Assembly (NCBI GenBank): GCA_950295325.1
Contig: OX485805.1
Coordinates: 31,669,501 to 31,733,500, forward strand
From: Polytrichum commune
Taxonomy: Eukaryota > Streptophyta > Polytrichopsida > Polytrichales > Polytrichaceae
Direction: 5' to 3'
DNA: 64,000 nucleotides
In this document: positions 12,410 through 23,178 of the stretch, one piece after another
Position numbering within the stretch: position 1 is the first letter of the stretch
How the letters are laid out: every line of letters begins with the position of its first letter
The notes under the pieces: model-generated
What the model saw: the letters and a program-made list of their open reading frames with translations, nothing else
The model's database searches: none
What the model was told of the DNA's origin: nothing
Program-made: the position numbers and the translations under genes

Positions 12410-12803
12410 GGCTCGTTCACACAGGGTTCCAAGTCCTAAGTCCCAAGTCACTTGTGCTCAATCCATGCAAACTTAGCCGTTGAGAGCATGGAAGCTGGGA
12501 CTTACCACTTCACACGGGGTCCCCAAGTCCCAAGTATGACATGGACGCCTACATGGCAACACTTTTTCGGGGGTGAGGCTCGGGACTTGTGTTGAGAGTT
12601 GGATTCGAGCAAGAAACTAGACTCAACTCTCAACACAAGTCCCGTGAATAATTTTACGTAAAACAATCAACATCCACCTTCAACCATAATCAACCATATT
12701 TCAATGGTTTCGTGAGGCTCAAAAGTCAGGACTTTGCCTCTATGTTGGGACTTGCTAACATGAGTGGGACTTGGAACTTGGGACCCATTGTGAACCGACC
12801 TCT
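12410..12803. mobile_element. MITE with GGGCTCGTTCACAC-type ends
   Basis: About 390 bp. The left end GGCTCGTTCACACAGGGTTC pairs with the inverse of GGTCGGTTCACAATGGGTCC at the right. Inner words such as CCAAGTCCCAAGT occur in both orientations. It is non-coding. End style (GGGCYNGTTCACA) resembles hAT- or Mutator-derived plant MITEs; the superfamily is unsure. Confidence 0.6.
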
Positions 12804-12959
12804 TCACTTCAATGATCGGGGAAAACCGGCAGTTAGTTATAAATGAACCGGTTGAGTTTGAGACAAAACCGGCTGACGTTCAAGACTTCAGGCAAATTAC
12901 CGATCATTTTGGAGGAATTCATCAAATATACCCTAATCTAATATAGGAAAACCGGAGGA

Positions 12960-13045
12960 TGTGAACATGTGACCGGTTGGACTTGCAAACACTAGGATCT
13001 CAACCAATTATGCCCAAAAAAATCTCCCCCAATCAATGCTTCACT
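12960..13045 (+). repeat. dispersed repeat, copy 1
   Basis: Shares GGTTGGACTTG, ATCTCAACCA, TTATGCCCAAAAA and ATCTCCCC with 27428-27490, in the same order. It is a fragment of a dispersed repeat of unknown type. Confidence 0.5.
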
Positions 13046-13348
13046 TAGGTCTCCCTCAAACAAATAGATAACTTAGAGATAGATAAATAGATAAATAGAT
13101 ACTTTCGATGAAGGGTTGAGGTGGTCCCCGGCCTAGGTAGCGGGCCCTTGGAAGGCGGCGTCATAGCGGTGGAGGGCCACGTGGCATGATTTCATAGGCC
13201 GGATCTACGTGGCAGGAGGAATCATCTCATCCGTCCTCCACTACTGTGGCTCTCCCACTTGTGAACAGGCAGCTAGGGCTTGGTCTAGATTGAAGGACAC
13301 CAAGACTGTTACAAAACACGCCCAAATCTTTCTAAAAACTGATATCTT

Positions 13349-13674
13349 TACACTCCACCCTCCCTAATATCACGCCTTTTGCTCCCCCCCCTCCCCCCCC
13401 CCCAAGTGCACGTGATATTAAGGAGGTCTGCAGTGTTAACATGGGTGCGTTGATAATAGAGTACTAGTGCAGCATGTGACGTTATGGAATAACACAAACT
13501 CAACACTACAATAATGACAACTTGATGGGTGAAGACTAGATTCCTTTAATGTCAAAATTTAGGGTATATGAGAGGGGAATGTGACAACAAGGAGGGAGAG
13601 TTACGTTGAGCACATCCGTTCCCTAGGGTTTGGGGATAGAACAGAGGGAGTGATGTTATGGAGGTTGGGGTGTA
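13349..13674 (+). mobile_element. MITE family C, copy 2
   Basis: The ends are TACACTCCACCCTCCCTAAT and the inverse of TACACCCCAACCTCCATAAC. Inside it carries GTGCACGTGATATTAAGGAG, TGTTAACATGGGTGCGT and GCAGCATGTGACGTTATGGA, as in copies 1 and 3. It contains a C-rich run at about 13384-13403. Non-coding. Confidence 0.7.
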
Positions 13675-13768
13675 TCTAGATCAAAGTTCAGCTTGAGATG
13701 AGAGAGGGGGTTTTTATTGTATATGTATGAGTTGCATCTCTCGTTCATCTAGCGTAAAAGCCTTGAAA

Positions 13769-14124
13769 TACACTCTAAACTTTGTAATATCAACCTCCTT
13801 AATGTCACTCCTTCTCTTATATCCCGAAACTCTAGGGAACGGATGTTCGTAGTTTGAATCTCACTCCTTGTTATCATGGTTCCCTCCCATATATCATGGG
13901 TTTTGACATTGAAATAAACCCACAAAGAGTGTAGACCACACGCTCGCACACATCACATTGTCATGTAATTATTATCATTATTGCATGGTTGGTTGTGTTC
14001 TTCCATAGTGTCCCATACTACATTAATTATCGTTTATCATGCATCCATGTTAACACTATGGACATCCTTAATATCACGTGCACTTGGGTTGTCACAAGCA
14101 TGATATTACAGAGTTTAGAGTGTA
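13769..14124 (-). mobile_element. MITE family C, copy 3 (inverted)
   Basis: Ends TACACTCTAAACTTTGTAAT and the inverse of TACACTCTAAACTCTGTAAT are nearly perfect. Read on the minus strand it has the same internal order as copy 2, so copies 2 and 3 form a back-to-back inverted pair about 95 bp apart. Non-coding. Confidence 0.75.
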
Positions 14125-15320
14125 ATATGTAGCCTAGAGATTTTTTTTCAAGTTGATTTGACACGAAAATTAGTTTTTACTACCCCAAAGTAGATTGCTC
14201 AAGGTCATTTGAGATGGGTCCACAACAAAACCTATAGGTAGTCAAGTTTTGATGTTGGATAAATGAGAAGTACTCTCTCTCTCTCTACTTTGTTCTTACT
14301 GTGCCATAGATGAACATATTTGGTAAAAAAACATAACCCTAATGAACTCAGTTTTCTAGGGCTAAGGATGGTTTACCTAACTATTTTCAACCATAGATCT
14401 CACACTAAGGATCTACGGAGGAGGGCATTTACCTAATCATAAATGAAGGGTGGGGAAGCTTTGAGACCTCCTTTCAAAGGTTAAAACCGCTTATGCAGTT
14501 TTACCCTAAGTAACTTCTCGGATTAGTGTAAGTTAGTGAGGACTTGTGGAAGGTGTACACTACCGGCCTCAGTATTGTTACACACTGAGCTCAAATGGCC
14601 AAAGAACAAGTAGATTACTTAATATTTTAAAGTATTCTTAGATACAAACCATATTAATTTACCGTATTCATTTGTGTGACATAGATAACAACTGGGTTAT
14701 GATGTTATGCACCTCGTGTACGTTACTAACCCTCTCTTTGGATTTGATTGGTGACATGGGCACAGGTGAGGCATACCCTTCACATTTTGGACGGCCATCT
14801 TAGGTTTTGTATTTCATCTTCATGCAAAAATATTGTGTGTGCAAGGCTTGTTACAAAGCCTCTTTTACTTGTGTATGAAACTTGAAGTATATATATTTTT
14901 TGAATAAGAGGCACCTACTCGTTTGATAGTGACTTGATATGTATCGGAGATGTTATGCATTATTTCACTTAAGGGTAGAAAAGCTTACAACCTTAGTGGT
15001 GTGAATACTCAAAGGTTTTAGTAATGCTTTAGACACATACCAAGTAGAGACATTTTGAAAATACTTAGAAGTAATCTTGCAATGTTGTGATCAAGAGGGA
15101 TGGTCCCACCCACCCTCCCGGGTTTTGGAAGGTTTATAGATATGTAATAGAATGATATGGCCTCTAAACAAGAGGATGTACTAAGAAGGAACTATGCTGG
15201 AAAGTAAGCATAGAATCTATTCAAGCAATGCCTAGCTCTCTCTCTCTCTCATCCAACATAAAATCTCTAAAATAACATGCAACGTTTGTAATGGATTGAC
15301 ATTAGAAAGAGTTTTTAAAG
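14125..15320. other. intergenic with a fold-back repeat fragment
   Basis: At about 14192-14275 a single arm of MITE family B is present (CTCAAGGTCATTTGAGAT ... GATGTTGGATAAATGAGA), followed by a CT microsatellite at 14276-14284. The rest shows no coding signal. Another CT microsatellite lies at 15236-15249. Confidence 0.5.
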
Positions 15321-15561
15321 CCTTGAATTAGGTTGCTTGAGGTCATTTGAGATCAATTGGCAACAGACGTACAGGGGAACATGTGTGTATGTTGGATGGA
15401 TGAGAGGTACGCTCTTATACGATAATTTCACTCTCTCTCATCAACCATATACAATATTATTGTATAAGAACGTACCTCTCATCCATCCAACATACACACC
15501 TGCCTCCCTATATGTTTGTTGCCGATTCATCTCAAATGACCTCAAGCAATCTAATTTGAGG
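15321..15561. mobile_element. fold-back MITE family B with ~100-bp arms
   Basis: Left arm about 15321-15424 and right arm about 15458-15561 are reverse complements with few mismatches. Both contain GCTTGAGGTCATTTGAGAT, then GTGTGTATGTTGGATGGATG, then AGAGGTACG. Only about 35 bp separate the arms, so a transcript would form a long hairpin. Non-coding. Single-arm relatives lie at 12279-12360, 14192-14275 and about 15588-15620. Confidence 0.8.
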
Positions 15562-15882
15562 GGTTGCAAATTATTTTAGAGCTTCCATGTTGCATGGATG
15601 AGAGGTACGCTTGTATGTGATAAAATCCCTCTCTTCGTAGCTCGAGATCACATGATCTGATGCAGAAAATGATGCAGTGAGGAATAATAACCTTATCCCT
15701 GGAATTCCTCACTGGATAAGATAAACAACGTATGGCATGCCTCATCACTTCCCCGCCTAATTAGGGTTTGACTTCCATGTGTTAGGGAAATATATTTGGA
15801 CTTTACAACATATGATAGGTTAACATTGTTGTTTAACCCCTATATGCTCAAGCGTTCACATTCCATTTTCGGGCAAGTCCAG

Positions 15883-16194
15883 CACTAGTGTTTGATTATA
15901 TTTAGTGTTGTTACCACCCTATCTTGCTCAACACTAATTTTTAGTTCCTTGACAATTAGTGTTAGACATAAATGTGCCGCTACCTTCCCTACTGCCACTT
16001 CCCTTATTATATCCTTTTTTTCTTTTCATATCCTTACTAACACGAATTTCAAACATGTAACTTCCACATATTACCATAGTTGATATTTAGTGTTTGAGTT
16101 TACATTTAATGTTACCTACTTTCATAGGGTCATTGATATTTAGTGTATGCATTCGTATTTAGTGTATCAAACACTAAATATCCTATTTAGTGTA
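15883..16194 (-). mobile_element. MITE family A, copy 2 (inverted)
   Basis: This is the reverse complement of the element at 11950-12267 along nearly its whole length. Shared order on the minus strand: ACACTAAATAC, ATGACCCTATGAAAGTA, ACTATGGTAATATGTGGAAG, AAGGATATAATAAGGGA and TGTCTAACACTAATTGTCAA. The two copies differ by scattered substitutions and small indels. Non-coding. Confidence 0.8.
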
Positions 16195-17390
16195 GTGCTT
16201 AAACTTTCAACCTTGGAGAAAAATAGGAATTGTTTTTTCTCGATTCCAATTGTACGGATGTGAACTATATTTTCTTGATATGAAAAATTGGAATCGATCA
16301 AATTACATCCATAAGGTTAAATTGACATGTGAATAGGCCCTTCATCAGGGGGCAACTCCCAAAAAATCTAAAGTTTTTCGTTTGTGTGCCGACTTGGGTG
16401 AGAGCATAGTTTTTTTGTAGGTTAGATTTTGGCCATAATATAGTCTATGGTTGTCAAGTGAGCCCCTCCCAAATTTTGGAGTTTTTGATGAAATTTATAT
16501 CGAAGCCATCACCCTCAAAGTTCAAGAGCCAAATCATGCATTTTTGGAGATTTACCCTTGATTGAGGTGTTCGACTTGTACACTCGAAGTTTAACAAATA
16601 TGTCCGATGGAATCACTCACAACCATGATCTTGTCTAGTGGGGAAAAAACCTCACCCAATTTGGACATGCTACATTAATTGTGATTTTTAGTGTCACCAA
16701 TTCTAACCGTTTTGCTCAATACTAATTGTAAACCATGGTATAATGTCACTAACACTAAATGTTAACCCAACATTATTTGTCATTCCTTGTAATTTTATTT
16801 ATTTTTGGGTGGGGGGGGGGGACAATAGTTAAAAAAAAGCGTTGCAATTACTGTCACTTACCAAGTGATTTTTCATCCAAATTTCAATCAACCGTGACAA
16901 TATTTCATCACAAGTTGCTGACAAGAGAAGGTAGGGTTTTAGCCAATGGATGAACTCATCCATCATCCATGACAATATTTGCAAAACTTATTCATAACAA
17001 GTGTCATCCAAAAAGTTACCATAGTGACATAAAACACCATATGACACTAAATATCATATTTAGTGTAGCCACCAAGAGAAGGTAGGGTTCTGGCCAATGG
17101 ATGAATTTATCCATCGTCCATGACAATATTTGTTCACTTATTCATAAGAAGTGTCATCCACAAAGTTACCATAGTACACTGAATAACATATTTAGTATAG
17201 TTCCAAACCCTCAAAAAATCCTACATGCTTGGAATATGGCTTTTATTTAGGTTTTGGCCCACATGATAGTGGGCAACACCCTAAACTAGTATATACCTTC
17301 CATCCACGTGAATTGCCACCTAGTGGATCGCAAACCCCATGACACCTAGTGCGTCAACTCAGGGAGACTCTTGGGGCATGTGGTATGCAA
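16195..17390. repeat. repeat-rich intergenic, ~150-bp tandem pair
   Basis: Two tandem copies of a ~150-bp unit lie at about 16920-17072 and 17073-17210. Each runs AGAGAAGGTAGGGTT, CCAATGGATGAA, CATGACAATATTTG, AAGTGTCATCCA, AGTTACCATAGT and ends in an ATCATATTTAGTGTAG-like word. At 16675-16790 is a fragment also present at 53625-53735 (TTTAGTGTCACCAAT ... ATACTAATTGTAAA). A G-run lies at 16807-16821. No gene seen. Confidence 0.6.
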
Positions 17391-17998
17391 GGAACCCTAA
17401 CATTACCCAGCCCAAAGGAGGTAAATGCTGTGCTGAAATCGAGGCATGGCAGTGGGTCAGCCCCTCGGGGGTCGGGTCCTGGTCTGCCTGCAATAGAGCC
17501 TTTGCTGGCATGGGCTGTAACGACACTGTGGCACGCCAAGCTGCCCGCGCCAGGCTGGCACGTCAAGCTGCCCATGCCCAACTTCACATCACATCACCTT
17601 CCAGCATGGCATTCCCATGCCATGAGGACCATGTGGCCCATGGCCGACATCCATCCACCCAGGTAACCTAATCACCCTCGGGGACTGTGTTTTGGGTTTA
17701 GGGTTTGGAAGACCTCCATCCAACCATGGTTTAGGGAATCATTGTAACCTGCACACTCCGGATTTCTACCGCAATGGATTGTCTTGCATGAAGTGATGTG
17801 ATTGCAACAATGAAGCGCTGAAGGGATCGTAACCATGCCTCTCATTGATCGTAACGTAGGCATTTACCAAAGACTGTAGATTTATGCCAAAATGGACTGT
17901 CTTCTATGTATTAGTTGTGCTGCCATTTGTAGTGTTACTAAAGTTACTAAATGTAAATCCAACTTTGCATGGAAAATAAGTAGTCACAACAAGCATGC
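17391..17998 (+). repeat. ~600-bp dispersed repeat, copy 1
   Basis: Matches the reverse complement of 29109-29742 over its full length at high identity. Shared marks include CCCTAACATTACCCAGCCCA, CAGTGGGTCAGCCCC, TAACGACACTGTGGCACGCC and AAATAAGTAGTCACA. Overlapping open frames on both strands come from its high GC content; the frames differ between the two copies, so coding is not supported. Confidence 0.8.
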
Positions 17999-18350
17999 TG
18001 GTTTAGGGTTGCTGGTTAGCTGAAGTTTCTGTGTAAGGGTAAAGAAGAGCATCGTAGAGAAGAGCATTGTAGAGAAGATGATTGAACATCGGTGTTTATG
18101 GTTTAGGGTTTAGAGGTTTTTTTTTTAATGCTGAGTGCGGCCGCACTATATCACATTGTTGTGGCTTGTTCTTTCATCAGAGATCCCATCAGAAATGTCA
18201 ACGCCGTTCTACCAATGTCATTGGCAGTTGTTGTGCCATAAGCCGCTGTCCAGGAATTCTTTTGTTGAGTAGGGTTGAAGGTTGCTTAGCTCCTCTTTAG
18301 GGTTTTGAAAGTCGGATGTGGGTGTTCCAGAGCATGTCACTGACTCATCC

Positions 18351-18846
18351 TAATTTTTTAGGTGTTTTTGGTTCGGATGTGTCTGTATGTCCTCTTTTGA
18401 ATCAGTTGTTCATTGTAATCATCATTGATGCAGGTGTGAGCAGCTCTAGGCGCAAGTTACGGAAGGCGCATTTCAGTGCGCCCTCAAGCGTGAGGCGCAT
18501 TCTTGTCAATGCTGCCCAATTTTTTAGGTGTTTTCGGTTCAGATGTGTCTGTATGTCCTCTTTTGAATCAGTTGTTCATTGTAATCACCATTGATGCAGG
18601 TGTGAGCAGCTCTAGGCGCAAGTTACGGAAGGCGCATTTCAGTGCGCCCTCAAGCGTGAGGCGCATTCTTGTCAATGCTGCCCAAATTTTCAAGTGTTTT
18701 CGGTTCAGATGTGTCTGTATGTCCTCTTTTGAATCAGTTATTCATTGTAATCACCATTGATGCAGGTGTGAGCAGCTCTAGGTGCAAATTACGGAAGGCG
18801 CATTTCAGTGCGCCCTCAAGCGTGAGGCGCATTCTTGTCAATGCAA
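18351..18846 (+). repeat. 166-bp tandem repeat, three copies
   Basis: Three units start at 18351, about 18517 and about 18683, with a period of 166 bp and very few differences, so the expansion is recent. Each unit contains GATGCAGGTGTGAGCAGCTC and a short hairpin, GGCGCATTTCAGTGCGCC, followed by GTGAGGCGCATTC. The overlapping open frames are a by-product; 166 is not a multiple of three, so one protein frame cannot run through the array. Confidence 0.9.
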
Positions 18847-18905
18847 ATTTGTTTTTGTACTTCGAGAAAAGTGGACGCACCTTTGCTATCATGAGATGCT
18901 GTCAA

Positions 18906-18932
18906 TGACAGGATGTTCAAGACATCCTGTCA
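18906..18932. repeat. perfect 11-bp hairpin
   Basis: TGACAGGATGT, a 5-base loop TCAAG, then ACATCCTGTCA. The arms are exact inverses. It sits 60 bp after the 166-bp tandem array. No T-run follows, and in a plant nuclear genome it is not expected to be a terminator. Confidence 0.6.
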
Positions 18933-18939
18933 ATGCTTG

Positions 18940-21900
18940 CAGATAGTGGTCAATGCAACTCGTTTGGTCTTCTGCTTTGTATATGAAATAAGCGAATTAC
19001 GATCGATGTAAATTTCCTCAACACTCAAGGGGAACAATATTGTGTGCAACATGTTACATTGGAGAATTCGAGTTGGTCGATGACCACATGGCCGGCAAGA
19101 TTGTCGTACAGTTGAACGACAGATTGAACAATTGTGGCGTGATCAGCCCTCGTTACAATAACTTTATGAAAGGTGCCCTTGACTTCTCTTTGTGAAGGGT
19201 ATCATTTGAGGTATTCTCAAATATATTATCTAGTGAATGCCAATTTTGTGTCTTCCAAAGCTTTCATTTATCTGAATTCTATTGTGCATGTTGTCATGTT
19301 ACACATTTAAAAAATAAACGTCACTACATATATATGACTTGTGCATGTTACAAACAGTAACTGTCGTCCAAATTTTTTGGTTTTCCATAGTCATTTCAGA
19401 TTTAAGTGTGAATAGGGTAGGACAATAGCCTGATTATATCAAACTAGAATGCAAATGTTAGGCTATTATCTCGAGATATCAGAAACTCTTGATATGAAGG
19501 GCTATGGTCTGATTCGGGGGAGGGAGTCCCTGGATTCTCGTAGTAAAAGTATATAGCCTGAACTTCACTCGAGAGAACTACCACTCTCTTCTTTGATGAT
19601 TTTGATATGCTATTGTCTTTGATGAATATAATTCTATTCGGCCATCGAGCCATTGACTATTATCTGGAGTGAGCATTGTGGTCTAGAGTTAATTGGATTT
19701 GTTTTGTAATGTCTATAATCTGATGTTTGAGTGAACAGAACCTTTTAAGGTTTCTTTGAATTTGTAATGCATGGTCAATTGTCTGATGAGAGATCAGCGT
19801 TGGTTGAGGTACATTGAAGCTTTGTGTTCTCGTCTGATAATCTAATCCAGTCTATGAAGTAAGCGAATTTGAGAATCCCCTTGACTGAGTGTGTAACTAG
19901 TCAAGGAGGAGATTACCCAGTTTGGTCAGGAGTGATTCCAGAGACCCTTGGCTTCGAAGTAATTGTTGGTCTATCGTCTGTCGCAAGTTGTTGGAGTTTG
20001 TATCGTGTTAACAGAAGTAATAACAAGTTTGAGAGTGGTCGCGAGGGAGAAGAATCAGAAACTTTACTGTCCCTGCAATCATCGCATTAAGTTTACCCTG
20101 GATAAACACTATTGTCTGCACGAGAGAATAAGTCGTGAGAGGTCGTCGTCTTCTGAGTCATGGCATGAATCCTGAGAATGTTATATTGAGCAGGAATTAA
20201 TCAGAGAATTTGGGCTGATTAGAGGGCGAGTTGTTTGAAGTGATCAACCGACCCGTAGAAGGATTGAGAGCGTAAAATCAGGGGTGAAAAATTGCAGTGA
20301 CTCGAAGCAGAATCTAAAAGTTCAGTCTTTTCTCCCACTTTCGCACTTGGAATTTCTCTGTTATAAAATTACTCTTCACAGAATAGGAGGAATTGTGAAC
20401 AATTGTTGTCGCGTTCGTCATAGCCTGGAGAGGATAAGCAGTGGAGGAAGCGTAAAGTTGTTCCATAGCCGGAGTGCTGGTGCCGGTAGTGATGGAGTTA
20501 CAGGGCCATAGTCGAGCAGTTTGATTGGACGATAGATTTGGCCGTAGTTGTTATGATGGCCTACCCCTTTGAAGACGAAGCAGTTTTACTGTTCGCCAAC
20601 TGGTGACTGTCAATAGACTTCGGTGAAGCTGAGGGGTCGTGTGACGAAGTCCATGGTCTGTGAAGAGACTGTGGAGTTACCACTTGGAGCAGGCTGAGAA
20701 CCCTTGGACCAAAATTCGTGGTACCCTGTATTGATTTCTACACGTATAATAGAAATCTTATTTGCATTGGCTTAATCAATTGGTGTAAGACCACTGATAA
20801 TCTTGCAAGTTAAATGAATATATTCTATGGAAGGAGAGTGATATCCGAGAGTGATGTTGCAAGCAACAGGGCAATGAGCTTGATTGTAGCGGTGGCAAGG
20901 TATGTATCGAAAAGACAATTGTCGGACTGCCACATTAAAATAATGATTTAATTAAGGAAAACTGGAAAACCTTGTAAGGATTACTGACGGACATTTCAAT
21001 TTACACTAAAAGGATTAATGAAGGAAAAGACCATGGGTTCCTCCAGAGGGCCTTTGCCTCTGGAATTAGACAACAAATTGGTACTACAAATACATGACAA
21101 TTGACTATGGTTGTGCCTATGCTTGTGCACCGCACTAATGTCTACATTAAATGAACCCACTGCCAGACTATGGTGTGGGGAATTAGAGTGAGGTGAGTGA
21201 CTGTTGTCATTGCATGTACTGCTATTGAGAGATACATTAACTTTTATTACACATTTCTCATCTAAATGTTAATTCTAAATCTGAAATGAAGTGTAATAAA
21301 CCAATCATTTACCTAATCAATCATATTTGAGACACCTAGATATCATTACAATCACCTTTTAAGTCTTCCCTGAGTGATTCCCTGGGTTTTATTTGTAGCC
21401 AGAAAACTAACTACAGTAACATAGCGTACAACCACTGCACGTACCACCATACCAGCGATCCATTAGGGTGTATAGCCCAAGTTGGGCACCTTAGTAATTT
21501 CAGGGACTCTTCGCTGTTAAGGTGCAAACAATGCGATAAAAAAATGCTTCATTTTCCCAATTATTAGTATAGTGTGTGTAATGACAAGTTACCTTCATTC
21601 GTTGGTTATATGGCACTAATTCATTTTTTTACGGGAATTTAAATTTGCACCTAAACGATTCTGTCCAAATCTGCATTAATTCAAACAACTGCAACCAAAA
21701 ATCCATTTACAAACCAACCATTCAAGGCCACAGTAATTCCACAAGCAAATGCACTGAAGTCCCATGTTACACTTATTATACACGTTACATGTCAAAGTTC
21801 ATCCTTCGGTATACGTAGAAGTCATAAAAACAACTTCTTAGCTACCTTCAAATGTTTCCTTTCCTACGTAACATGCATCCAACTAGCAGTTCCGGATTTC
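18940..21900. other. noncoding stretch with CTATAG/CTATTG words, possible LTR-type remnant
   Basis: No protein domain is visible. Between about 19400 and 20560 variants of one word recur: GACAATAGCCTGATT (19421), GGGCTATGGTCTGATT (19500), TATATAGCCTGA (19551), GCTATTGTCTTTG (19609), CTATCGTCTGT (19971), CTATTGTCTGC (20109) and GCCATAGTC (20505). The same style of word is clustered at 34.9-36.6 kb downstream of the Ty3 integrase, which suggests a related LTR or leader remnant. From 20900 to 21900 nothing is recognised. Confidence 0.35.
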
Positions 21901-21916
21901 TAACTTAGGCGGTTGT

Positions 21917-22953
21917 CTAGTGAGTGGCATCCATGACGGCCTCCTCTGCAATTTGGGATACCTCAACAAATGTGTCGACGGCCATGACCACGGGCGCCTC
22001 GGCAGTTTGGGATTTGCCAACCACGTCAAGGTCTTTGGCGAAATTTTGGGCTGCATTGAGTGAAGAACTAGGTGTAGGAGACACCGAATCTTCCCAGTCT
22101 AAATCAACTTGAGTAATGAGATTGTGGCATTCGGGTCCAACATGCACGTTTCCATGCGTGGAGACCGTGTCTTCGGCATACTTATTGGAGTGTGGTTCCA
22201 CCGGGGGCTGCACATCCGCAAGAACATCTGCATTGCTCAAATTTTTGGTGTTGTCGACATTGGTGGCCCACCTCACAGCGAAGCACATCCACTTCGTGTT
22301 GATTGGGTGCTGGCGGATGGACTTCCGATGTCTCATAACGCTCTCTGACAACATTATCTGCAAGGGCTTGAAGCTCGTACAAGTACTTAGCCGGTTCCTG
22401 CGGTGGATTCATAACACCTGCAAACAAGTATGGCCATCAACAACGTGGCGTTCGTAACATCAGAAAGATATGTAAATATGAAAACACCATGTTACAACTT
22501 ACCTGGATTAGCAAGGACATATCCGATGTCCATGTCCTCTCTATATCGTAGCCACCGTTCGTAACATGCAAGGGGCACGGAATGTTCAGAGGGTTTATCG
22601 CGAATCACCCAAGCTTTGAGCCACATGTCCTTGTTGTGGAACGCCATGTCGAGAACTGCTCTCAATTGCGTCAAGCTGCACCACATCCGCAACTCCGCCC
22701 ACCATTGAACGCCGGGGTTCCTTAAATCATTCCACGCCCCCTCCACGTCTGCAACCCATTGTTTATGTGAATCCACCGGCCTAGCTCCTGCAAATAAGAT
22801 GAAACCTTCTTCTTTCAAATATGTCGTTGTCACCTGCCAAGCATGTGAGCTGAATCCACTGACTATTTCCGCGAGCTTGAGCCACTTCGTAACGTTTGCA
22901 TCAGTGAGGCCGTCCCAAGGATGCGATAGCAGAGGGGACAATAAGTTGTAAAA
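21917..22953 (-). CDS. unidentified two-exon gene, tryptophan-rich
   Basis: I do not recognise the family. The upstream exon is about 22503-22953 and reads in one frame: HPWDGLTDANVTKWLKLAEI near its start, then GAWNDLRNPGVQWWAELRMW, then DMAFHNKDMWLKAWVIRDKP, ending GYVLANPG. Its donor is CCAG|GTAAGTT. After an 85-nt intron the acceptor GTTTGCAG leads in phase into 22417 (VMNPPQEPAKYLYELQALAD). Further on, a second frame carries a plausible C-terminus ending at 21917 (EVSQIAEEAVMDATH), so either a frameshift or an unseen intron lies within the second exon. The start codon is not certain; the frame stays open to 23016. It follows the zinc-finger gene on the same strand by about 225 bp, so the two may be one transcript unit or one mobile cassette. 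Confidence 0.55.
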
Positions 22954-23178
22954 CTTCAGAAAACAACGAAAAAGAAGAACGGACCAATGTACAAGATAGA
23001 CCCTTCTCACATGCAAATGTTACAAAAGCTGAGCATGTACATCCCAACCCTCCGCAATTGGATGTGATAAAGGGTATGCAGGTCTGAAAGAGGCGCAGAT
23101 AAGATTGGCCACGAAGGAAGGATAAAAAGGGTGCCAACTCCAAATAGCTCGTAACATGCGTGGGTAATTATTGTCATT

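Noticed and set aside
17339-17671. Two overlapping open frames of over 100 codons in the 17.4-kb repeat
   Set aside because: They lie in a GC-rich dispersed repeat, and the inverted twin at 29.1-29.7 kb does not conserve the same frames.
18351-18846. CRISPR-like array
   Set aside because: Units are directly adjacent with no unique spacers, and the genome is a plant.
22109-22457. Plus-strand frames over the second exon of the unidentified gene
   Set aside because: The minus strand has proper splice sites joining 22503 to 22417 in phase; the plus frames are shadows.
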